64,000 nt of DNA. Origin: Candidatus Thalassarchaeaceae archaeon (GTDB taxonomy: Archaea; Thermoplasmatota; Poseidoniia; Poseidoniales; Thalassarchaeaceae). How positions within the stretch are numbered: the first letter of the stretch is position 1; every line of letters begins with the position of its first letter. The position numbers and the translations under genes are program-made. The notes below the pieces were generated by a model that ran no database searches, had not been told where the DNA came from, and was given only the letters and a program-made list of their open reading frames with translations. Below, one piece after another: positions 1-8,395 of the stretch. The stretch covers positions 62,001-126,000 of the forward strand of contig CALSZZ010000001.1 in assembly GCA_943841885.1 (NCBI GenBank). Reading direction: 5' to 3'.

Positions 1-528
1 GGGCAAACTCCATGTGCAATAGGAACCTATCAACCAGATGCTGGTCAAACTTCTTGCTTAGATGCAGATGCAGGATATTATGTAGATTCAACCGCTCAAA
101 CAACACAAACAGAATGTGCAGCAGGAACTTACCAAGCATCTACTGGACAATCCTCTTGCTTAGATGCAGATGCAGGATATTATGTTGATTCTACACTCGG
201 AGCAGCTCAAACATCACAAACAGCCTGTCTTGCAGGAACATACAATGCAGGTACTGGTTCTACAACTCCCAGTGATTGCTTAGATGCAGATGCAGGATAT
301 TATGTTGGATCTACCGGTCAATCTTCACAAACAGAATGTGCAGCAGGGACTTACCAAGCATCTACTGGACAATCTTCCTGTACTGATGCTTCTGCAGGAT
401 ATTATGTTCCAACAACCGGTCAAACATCACAAACAGAATGTGCAGAAGGAACATATCAACCAGATACTGGTCAAACTTCTTGTGGAAATGCAGATGCAGG
501 ATATTACATTGATGCTACTGGATCATCA
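1..528 (+). repeat. 528-bp tandem repeat, unit 1 of 3
   Basis: The unit starts with gggcaaactccatgtgc and encodes 176 residues, five cysteine-rich modules. The same sequence recurs in phase at 529 and 1057. By eye I find no substitution between the three units. The window starts exactly on a unit boundary, which suggests a contig end inside the repeat. Confidence 0.9.
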
Positions 529-1056
529 GGGCAAACTCCATGTGCAATAGGAACCTATCAACCAGATGCTGGTCAAACTTCTTGCTTAGATGCAGATGCA
601 GGATATTATGTAGATTCAACCGCTCAAACAACACAAACAGAATGTGCAGCAGGAACTTACCAAGCATCTACTGGACAATCCTCTTGCTTAGATGCAGATG
701 CAGGATATTATGTTGATTCTACACTCGGAGCAGCTCAAACATCACAAACAGCCTGTCTTGCAGGAACATACAATGCAGGTACTGGTTCTACAACTCCCAG
801 TGATTGCTTAGATGCAGATGCAGGATATTATGTTGGATCTACCGGTCAATCTTCACAAACAGAATGTGCAGCAGGGACTTACCAAGCATCTACTGGACAA
901 TCTTCCTGTACTGATGCTTCTGCAGGATATTATGTTCCAACAACCGGTCAAACATCACAAACAGAATGTGCAGAAGGAACATATCAACCAGATACTGGTC
1001 AAACTTCTTGTGGAAATGCAGATGCAGGATATTACATTGATGCTACTGGATCATCA
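529..1056 (+). repeat. 528-bp tandem repeat, unit 2 of 3
   Basis: Second copy of the 176-codon unit. It is in frame and appears identical to the unit before it, including silent positions. Confidence 0.9.
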
Positions 1057-1584
1057 GGGCAAACTCCATGTGCAATAGGAACCTATCAACCAGATGCTGG
1101 TCAAACTTCTTGCTTAGATGCAGATGCAGGATATTATGTAGATTCAACCGCTCAAACAACACAAACAGAATGTGCAGCAGGAACTTACCAAGCATCTACT
1201 GGACAATCCTCTTGCTTAGATGCAGATGCAGGATATTATGTTGATTCTACACTCGGAGCAGCTCAAACATCACAAACAGCCTGTCTTGCAGGAACATACA
1301 ATGCAGGTACTGGTTCTACAACTCCCAGTGATTGCTTAGATGCAGATGCAGGATATTATGTTGGATCTACCGGTCAATCTTCACAAACAGAATGTGCAGC
1401 AGGGACTTACCAAGCATCTACTGGACAATCTTCCTGTACTGATGCTTCTGCAGGATATTATGTTCCAACAACCGGTCAAACATCACAAACAGAATGTGCA
1501 GAAGGAACATATCAACCAGATACTGGTCAAACTTCTTGTGGAAATGCAGATGCAGGATATTACATTGATGCTACTGGATCATCA
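1057..1584 (+). repeat. 528-bp tandem repeat, unit 3 of 3 (partial fourth to about 1708)
   Basis: Third copy. A fourth begins at 1585 and follows the unit to about 1708. It then diverges (gcagcaggga instead of gcagcaggaa) into more degenerate modules that no longer keep the 528-bp period. Confidence 0.88.
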
Positions 1585-3832
1585 GGGCAAACTCCATGTG
1601 CAATAGGAACCTATCAACCAGATGCTGGTCAAACTTCTTGCTTAGATGCAGATGCAGGATATTATGTAGATTCAACCGCTCAAACAACACAAACAGAATG
1701 TGCAGCAGGGACTTACCAAGCATCTACTGGACAATCCTCTTGCTTGGATGCAGATGCAGGATATTATGTTGATTCTAATGCATCAATCACTCAAACTGAA
1801 TGCGCAATAGGAACCTATCAACCAGGCATTGGACAACTGTCTTGTATTGATGCAGATGCAGGTAATTACGTTCCAACAACTGGTCAATCCTCACAAACTG
1901 AATGTGCAGCAGGAACCTATCAACCAGATACAGGGCAGTCGTTATGTTTAGATGCAGATGCAGGATATTATGTCGATACTAATGCATCTACTAGTCAGAC
2001 AGAATGTCCAGAAGGAACATATCAATCTCTGATACTGGGCAAACTTCGTGTGGTTTTGCAGAGGCTGGATATTACATTGGATGCTACTGGATCTATCAGG
2101 GCAAACTACCATGTGCCCCAGGAACCTACCAACCAGATGCTGGTCAAACTTCTTGCTTAGATGCAGATGCAGGATATTATGTAGATTCTAACCGCATCAA
2201 TCAACTCAAACTGAATGTGCAGTAGGAACCTATCAACCAGGCATTGGACAATCGTCTTGTGATGAAGCAGATGCAGGACATTATGTTGATTCTAATGCAT
2301 CAATCACTCAAACTGAATGCGCAATAGGAACCTATCAACCAGAAACAGGACAAACATCTTGCTTAGATGCAGATGCAGGATATTATGTAGATTCAACCGC
2401 TCAAACATCACAAACTGAATGCGCAATAGGAACCTATCAACCAGAAACAGGACAAACATCTTGCTTAGATGCAGATGCAGGATATTATGCCGATACTAAT
2501 GCATCTACAAATCAGACTGCATGCCCATCAGGAACATATAATCCAAGCACAGGGGCATCAAGTGATGATGATTGTGATGATGCAGATGCAGGATATTACG
2601 TCCCTACAACCGGTCAAACATCACAAACAGAATGTGCAGCAGGGACTTACCAAGCAGATACAGGCCAGTTATCATGTGATGAAGCAGATGCAGGACATTA
2701 CGTTCCTTCAACTGCTCAAACAACACAAACTGAATGTGCAGTAGGAACCTATCAATCAGATCAGGGCAGTCGTTTGTTTAGATGCAGATGCAGGATATTA
2801 TGTGATCAATGCTACAATCAAACTGCATGTTCCCAGGAACTACCAATCCTAATGGACAATCATCCTGTTCCTGCAGATCAGGATATTATGTTGATACCAA
2901 TGCATCTACCAATCAAACTGCATGTTCTCCAGGAACATACCAATCCGTAATTGGTCAATCATCCTGTAATCCTGCAGATACAGGATATTATGTTGATACC
3001 AATGCATCTACCAATCAAACTGCATGTTCTCCAGGAACATACCAATCCGTAATTGGACAATCATCCTGTAATCCTGCAGATACAGGATATTATGTTCCAA
3101 CACTCCATCAAACGATGTCAGGAACATACAACCGTATGGCAACTCTGTAACTGCAGATCAGGATATTATGTGCTACTGATCTCAGCAAACCCATGTGCAA
3201 TAGGAACCTATCAACCAGATGCTGGTCAAACTTCTTGCTTAGATGCAGATGCAGGATATTATGTAGATTCAACCGCTCAAACAACACAAACAGAATGTGC
3301 AGCAGGAACTTACCAAGCATCTACAGGCCAGTCGTCATGTGTTAATGCAGACGCAGGATATTATGTTCCTGAGACTGGGCAATATACGCAAATAAAATGT
3401 TATGAAGGGACATACCAAATTAAGAATGGACAAACTTCGTGTGATAATGCAGATGCAGGTTATTATGTCAATACCAATGGTTCTGAAAATCAAATACCAT
3501 GTGAATTAGGAACATTCCAAAATCAGACTGGTCAAATATTCTGTATAGTTGCAGAGCCAGGATATTATGTTGATTCTAATGCATCAATCACTCAAACTGA
3601 ATGTGATGAAGGAACCTACAGTTCAAATTATGGAGCCTCGGATGCGTCTGATTGCACTAAAGATGAAGGCCTAAGACTCATTATTTTAGCACCAATTATT
3701 GCAATTATGGCATTAATTGCACTTTCAGTAACTAATTTCAGTGTAATCTCTAAAAAAGATGAAGAAGAGTAATGGCAACTACAAAAATAATACATGAGAT
3801 AATTTAGTTAAGAGTAATTATTCCACAGTCAA

Positions 3833-4471
3833 TCAATATGGATGAATTTTCCCATCCCATGTTTCAAAACAACCGGTTGTTTCAATTGATAAAGCCGAGA
3901 ATCGTTCTATTAATCCATTGGCAGACTCGGTAGGAGTAAGATTGCCTTTGTTACTAGTCATATCAGTTTGTACCCAACCTGGATGATATATTCCGACTGA
4001 GATTCCTTCTGACTTTAGATCTGTTGCCAGGTTTCTTCCAAGATTCAATGAGGCAGCTTTTGAAGATCGATAAATGTACGACCCTCCAGGTGCTGTGGTA
4101 TCGCTTGCCATCTGAGAAGAAATTATAGCGATTTTCGGATTATTAGAAGACCTTAAAGCCTCAAGTTGTGTTTCTATTGCTAGGTATGTTCCAGTTACAT
4201 TAGTGGCAAATGTATCTTCCCACAATTCAGCTTCAAAACCAGATCCAATTTTATCTCCCCTATCCAGAAAAACACCAGCATTACAAATCAATAAGTCTAA
4301 CTCCCCTGTTATTGGGATATGGTTATTTGGATCACGTACATCTAATTTGATCCAACTAACATTATCTTCTGCAACTTGTTCTTTGCGAGATGTTGCTATA
4401 CATTCCCAACCTCTTTCTAAGTAACCATCCAACAGAGCTCTACCTATTCCTCTATTGGCACCAATTATCAT
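3833..4471 (-). CDS. short-chain dehydrogenase/reductase (C-factor-like)
   Basis: Classical SDR fold, 212 residues, NAD(P)-dependent oxidoreductase of unknown substrate. The dinucleotide motif GANRGIG is at residues 4-10, LDVRD near 50, the NAG motif (CNAG) near 65, the catalytic Ser in ISSQMA near 118, and Tyr-x-x-x-Lys as YRSSK near 135. The ATG leaves a very short first strand (MIIGAN). The frame continues upstream as VVNIPRV with no ATG/GTG/TTG before a stop, so the start is somewhat uncertain. It converges on the repeat-protein gene and lies divergent from the RecA-like gene at 4582. Confidence 0.85.
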   Translation of the reverse strand: MIIGANRGIGRALLDGYLERGWECIATSRKEQVAEDNVSWIKLDVRDPNNHIPITGELDLLICNAGVFLDRGDKIGSGFEAELWEDTFATNVTGTYLAIETQLEALRSSNNPKIAIISSQMASDTTAPGGSYIYRSSKAASLNLGRNLATDLKSEGISVGIYHPGWVQTDMTSNKGNLTPTESANGLIERFSALSIETTGCFETWDGKIHPY

Positions 4472-4581
4472 TACTCGTGGTATGTTTACAACTCCTACAT
4501 ATGAGTCGAACAGATGTTATTCTTTAATATCGTCTACAAAGAAAACTACATTATACCGCCGAGATAATCTAACACATTACC

Positions 4582-5373
4582 ATGCCCGACAAGCCAAAGA
4601 ATGTATCATGGGGAATACGATTTCTCAAATCTAGCCTCCCAAGTCCAGAAGTTGGCGGAATGTTACTGATAGAAGGGTCAAAACGTTCTACTAGATATCT
4701 AACCAGGCACATGATTTGTGAAGAATTAGTAAAAGGAAGGCCCGTACATTGGATTGACGGAGGTATGGGACTAGATCCTTCTACCTTAATTCGTCCACTA
4801 GCTCATAAAAAAAAGGGAATAGAACTGTTAGATAATCTGTACGCTTGTAGAGGATTTACTGCTCATCAGATGGCCGAAATTATCAAACGTTTAGCTTCCC
4901 AAACTTCTGATGAGAATTTAAGAAAGGGAAGATTGATTGTCGTTTCTGATCTAGCATCTATGTTTGCAGATAGTCAAGTAAAGAGGGCAGAAGGCTCTGC
5001 TATGCTCAAAGAATCATTATCTGCTATCCAATATATAGCAAAAAAATGGAATTCTTTGGTTTTAGTGACTGTAAATTACAAGTCAAAACCCTTTCTTTCT
5101 AAATCAATGAAATCCGAATTAAAAAATACTGCTAATGATAGATTAACAATTTTATCACAATCAAAAAGTACAATCACAGCAAAACTACATTCAATAGATA
5201 TGACTGTACAACCATTAGAAAAAAGAAATCCTCAAGTCTCTCTTCAAGATTTTATTTTACCTGACCACATATCCAAAGTTGTTTGCACAGATCCTCCAGA
5301 AGCCAACTCTTCCTCTGATAATCCAAATGGAGATAATAGTGCAGAAGCAGCGCGTAAAGCAAGTGCTTCATAA
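4582..5373 (+). CDS. RecA/RadA-superfamily-like protein with degenerate P-loop
   Basis: 263 residues. The layout resembles the RadA/RecA ATPase core: strand then IEGSKRSTRYL at the Walker A position, GGMGLDPSTL, a Walker-B-like RLIVVSDLASMF near 130, and a strand LVLVTVNYKS where RadA has VVVTNQV. The Walker A lacks the GxxGxGKT/S pattern, so ATP hydrolysis is doubtful. The C-terminal 43 codons are antisense to the 3' end of the polymerase gene on the other strand. Next to a PolB2-like polymerase, a role as an inactive recombinase paralogue in damage tolerance is plausible but inferred. A remote KaiC/RadB-like identity is the alternative. Confidence 0.6.
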   Translation: MPDKPKNVSWGIRFLKSSLPSPEVGGMLLIEGSKRSTRYLTRHMICEELVKGRPVHWIDGGMGLDPSTLIRPLAHKKKGIELLDNLYACRGFTAHQMAEIIKRLASQTSDENLRKGRLIVVSDLASMFADSQVKRAEGSAMLKESLSAIQYIAKKWNSLVLVTVNYKSKPFLSKSMKSELKNTANDRLTILSQSKSTITAKLHSIDMTVQPLEKRNPQVSLQDFILPDHISKVVCTDPPEANSSSDNPNGDNSAEAARKASAS

Positions 5374-7647
5374 TAAATAATATCGCCCTTTTGACCTAAT
5401 ATTGAATGCTTACCCGTTTTGATCTCCGATGCCATCCTAATTCTATCTGAGGGATTTTTTCTACCTTGTCCTACAACAGCAAATCTAATTTTTCTACCCG
5501 GATATGTGTTTTGGCCCAAATCCAGTTCTCTAAGTAAAGCTGCAGCTGTTAAATTCAACACTTTATGTTCACCAGCCTTATTCCTAACTCTTCTTCCCAA
5601 AATAAGTTTAGATAGAGGGATTTTACCTTTCTTAAGCTTAGATATTTCTTCATGAAAGAACTTCATTGAGCGTTTAGTACCTTCTTTTGGTGGTCTCTTA
5701 CGTAATTCTTCTAGGATATCTTTTCTGCAGATCTCTTACCCATTGACAAGTTGAGTGCTGACGTAACTCAATTCCTCTTATTTTCCACCCCTTTTTCCCA
5801 TGTGCAAAATACTTGGTTAGAGCACCAACTCCTGTAGTTCTATTGGGTACAAATGCAATCCATTCATAGACGTCTTCAAGCTCTATTGGTACACCAGATT
5901 TAGCCTCTATTTTGGACATCAATCTGGATATTGATTCATCACGAGCCTTAGTATTTCTACTTTGTAAGTCTACAAGCCAAATAGAATCTACAATTGCATG
6001 TAAACAATCCCAACCCTCCTCTTCAGCATCATGCATTGCATCTATTATCATCTCACGTGACCAAGCACATATTGCTTCATGACACTCTATACGTCCAAAT
6101 CTAGCATTTTTGTATCCTGTATATCCAAAACAAGTAACTAGAAGCCATTTCAGAACATTTTGTCTTCTATCCCAAACATCTCCCTTAACCCTTCTTTTAG
6201 ATTTGAGATAACTACGTCTCTCAATAATAGGTGCAACAACCCTACCTAGGAATCCATATTTTTTAGTACAAGTATGCATTCCTAATTCTGGAACTAATAG
6301 TTGTAATTCTTGACTAGATTGTTTACGTCTTTCAATTTCTCTGAAAGCACTTTCAGGTTGTAGAGGCAGTTTACCAGTTCGTAAATTATCTTCTTCTGAA
6401 AATTTACAACATTTACAATTCATTGTTTCAGGACTAATATTTCTGGTTGCTATAATACTTGGGAAAAGGCTTGCAAAATCTAGTTCATACACTTGTTTGT
6501 GAACTCCTGGTTGTGGATCTAGATACAAACCTCCTCTGTCAGATATGAGCATCTGTGTCCCTGTTTTCATATCTTCAGGCCTATTTTTCTTCCAAGGAAC
6601 TAGTACATCATCTTCCATAGATTGTCTTATCTGCATAGCCGAAATTGCAGAACCGGGAGATAATCTTGAGAGATCTTGTGCAGGTATTCCAGATATTCTT
6701 GCAAGTTCACATAGTCCTTCTAGGCCACCTTCTTTACCAATGAAGGAAGCACCCATATCTACGTGTATTCTACCTTCTAATGCATGGTAAGCATCTGATC
6801 GTAGTATTCTTCCATAGCTCCAAGTTGTAATTGCCTTTCTTCTAATATTAGTACCACGTTTATTTCTGCTAAGCCTTAATTCTCTACCATGTCTAGATGC
6901 AATATTTATCAAAGCTGGAAAATCTATACTATCTCCTTTGTTGGTAATCAAAACATCAGGATTAATCCAATGTATTGCTCGTTCAATTTCATAGAGAAAT
7001 TCATCTTGATTTCTTTCAGGAGTAAGATGAATATGAATGGGAATTCCCTTTGAATTAGAACCTATAAGTCCCATATCGATTATCGTCACTCCTGTGACCA
7101 ATCCATTTGAGCTACGTTTTCCATGCCTATCTTTACAATTAACTTTCAACATTGCCTGCCTTAATGGCGGAGGCGTCCATTGTGCATCTGTTCTTTTATC
7201 CAGTGAAATTATTTGATTATTTGAAATTCTTATCCTACCGAATGGATGTGTATTCATATCATGAAGAAATCTTTGAGAGGGCTTAGGATCAACCGAATAA
7301 ACATCAAATTTACTCCATTTACCAATTGCCGAAACTACATCAGCTACTTGTTTAAGTTTAGAAGGTCTGGAAATAGAAATTGCTAGAACTTCTGAAACTC
7401 CATTTGCTTCATGACTTTTGAATCTCTTCTGTCTTGAGAATTTCATTACTCCAAATAGTGTTTGATATTCCATTTCCTTTAGTTTCACTTCAAGTGCATC
7501 AATATCATCTAAATTACCTGCAATATGTAATACGGGTGCCCAATGGAATATGTACTTACTAACCGATCCATCATCCAATTTAATCCATACAACCATTCCT
7601 TCAGAGTTTGAATCTTGATATGTATCGAGAATCCATCCCTCAACCAT
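5244..7647 (-). CDS. family-B DNA polymerase (PolB2-like), frameshifted near 5721
   Basis: Residues 1-649 (7647-5698) hold the N-terminal, exonuclease-like, palm and finger regions. The thumb continues in another frame (5666-5244, 140 codons; FFHEEISKLKKGKIPLSKL ... EALALRAASALLSPFGLS). Removing one A from the AAAA run at 5721-5724 joins them smoothly (LQKDILEELRKR). Motif A is DFASLFPSII near 387. Motif B/finger is GYTGYKNARFG near 509. Motif C reads HAIVDSIW near 550, so the first Asp of the usual DTD is replaced and the second is kept. Exo I is degenerate (IIDMG near 189, no DxE). This suggests a PolB2-type, proofreading-deficient or specialised enzyme rather than the replicative PolB. It starts inside the stop of the upstream small gene, so translational coupling is likely. 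Confidence 0.85.
5721..5724 (-). other. A4 run where the polymerase reading frame changes
   Basis: On the minus strand the sequence reads cag aaa aga tat cct. The upstream frame ends 21 bases later at TAA (5698-5700), while the conserved thumb is read in the frame reached by skipping one A. It is a single-base indel in a homopolymer or, less likely, a +1 recoding site. Confidence 0.7.
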
Positions 7648-7891
7648 CTCTAATTTTTTCCTCCTCTAATTTGGTGAGTCTGGAGTTAATATCTATTAGC
7701 ATGGCAAGTAAAGCGGGCTCAAGAACATCTGAAGCTGGAAGCATACCACAAGCAGAAGAACGACTTCTCACCGAATTCAACATTCGATCAAATTCATCTC
7801 TCTCAGAATGCCTCAAAACTCTCCTAAAAGGCTTCCAACTGTCTATTCTACGCTCTATCCTGTTTCTCCAAGTCGGTACTGTTCTGCCCAT
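7640..7891 (-). CDS. small conserved protein upstream of polB
   Basis: 83 residues from the ATG at 7891 (MGRTVPTWRN); in-frame TTG/ATG codons at 7900/7897 are alternatives. The protein is basic and helical: GRTVPTWRNRIE, WKPFRRVLRH, DEFDRML, then a leucine-rich C-terminal helix LAMLIDINSRLTKLEEE. Its stop overlaps the polymerase ATG by 8 bases (gatggttgag), indicating an operon. From memory, small proteins beginning GRT.PT(W/Y)R..(I/L) and containing W.PFRR.LR occur next to PolB genes in other archaea. Function is unknown, possibly DNA-binding or polymerase-partnering. Confidence 0.65.
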   Translation of the reverse strand: MGRTVPTWRNRIERRIDSWKPFRRVLRHSERDEFDRMLNSVRSRSSACGMLPASDVLEPALLAMLIDINSRLTKLEEEKIRDG

Positions 7892-7904
7892 GGGCATCAA
7901 CTAT

Positions 7905-7916
7905 TATATCGGCGGT
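7905..7916 (-). promoter_or_regulatory. candidate TATA box for the polB cassette
   Basis: The minus strand reads gccgatataatagttgatgcc immediately before the small gene. The ATATAA core lies about 15-22 bases upstream of the ATG at 7891, consistent with a leaderless archaeal transcript. The TATA-like core is seen; promoter function is inferred. Confidence 0.35.
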
Positions 7917-8395
7917 GTAATGAACTTTTCACTGAGATATCAGCAATTAGTGAAAGTTGTTCTATGTATTAATCAGCCAATATGTTTTGATGTATCGATA
8001 TCTTGTTTATTGATAATCTTCACAAAGGACATCCTCAATGGGTTGCTAAAGTATCTTCTTGCGAGTGCTCAAAGATATGTTCCGAGTAGCATTCAATCTA
8101 GTTTTCGTAATGTAGAGATATTGGGATTCGAAGATATCGAGTGGTGGAATACTTCACAGAAGATAATTAATCCAATTTAGAGTTGATTTGCTTGGCAGAT
8201 TACAATAATAATTCTATGCTACTAAAGGCATGAAACCCATTATTGTTATTGCTACTGATGCATATCCTCCAACAAGGAAAGTAAGTATTTGTGCTACGTT
8301 CATACCTTTACCATTGACGAGGTATTAATTAAAGAGTGTTTATTTCTGATATAATCTAATATATATCTTTGTATATCTGCAAATCATTTTCTATT
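7917..8395. other. about 480 bp without a convincing gene
   Basis: AT-rich spacer between the polB cassette and the RND exporter's 3' end. The longest plus reading frame across it begins antisense to the small gene and has no recognisable domain. One 32-codon frame at 8230-8328 is listed separately. No tRNA, clear hairpin or repeat was seen. Confidence 0.5.
8230..8328 (+). pseudogene. possible N-terminal fragment of a glycosyltransferase-like gene
   Basis: A 32-codon frame begins MKPIIVIATDAYPPTRK, which resembles the N-terminal strand and loop of GT4-type glycosyltransferases (IVIATDAYPPxxGG). It degenerates at once and stops. It could be a remnant left by a deletion, or chance. Confidence 0.25.

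Larger units (their letters stand above)
1..3772 (+). pseudogene. giant cysteine-rich repeat surface protein, 5' end outside window, broken by frameshifts
   Basis: Reading frame 1 is open from base 1. It encodes a cysteine-rich module of about 34-38 residues repeated end to end, each with the pattern C-A-x-G-T-Y-Q ... G-Q-x-S-C-x-x-A-D-A-G-Y-Y-V, like GCC2/GCC3 (ephrin-receptor-like) repeats. Coding sense moves to frame 3 near 2030, to frame 2 near 2190-2215, and is scrambled around 2765-2830. It resumes in frame 1 (to about 3120) and then frame 2 (from about 3165) to a stop at 3770-3772. The last 36 residues contain a hydrophobic span (LIILAPIIAIMALIALSV) and an acidic Lys/Asp/Glu tail, so the intact product would be a type I surface protein with an extracellular repeat stalk. 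The shifts are small indels, so this is either a decaying gene or consensus error in repeats. Adhesion or cell-surface function is inferred. Confidence 0.75.

Noticed and set aside
284-1606. Three identical 88-codon frames (MQMQDIMLDL...) in the repeats
   Set aside because: They are the out-of-phase reading of the 528-bp units; the cysteine-rich frame 1 is continuous and has recognisable modules.
1-2160. CRISPR-like array from the regular short repeats
   Set aside because: Repeats are coding, in frame and separated by related rather than unique sequence; period is 528 bp with internal modules of about 105 bp.
5698-7647. Polymerase as the replicative PolB
   Set aside because: Motif C and Exo I deviate from the replicative enzyme; kept as PolB2-like pending phylogeny.
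7608-8180. 190-codon plus frame over the small polB-linked gene
   Set aside because: Antisense to a translationally coupled gene, low complexity Ser/Leu composition, and no domain.
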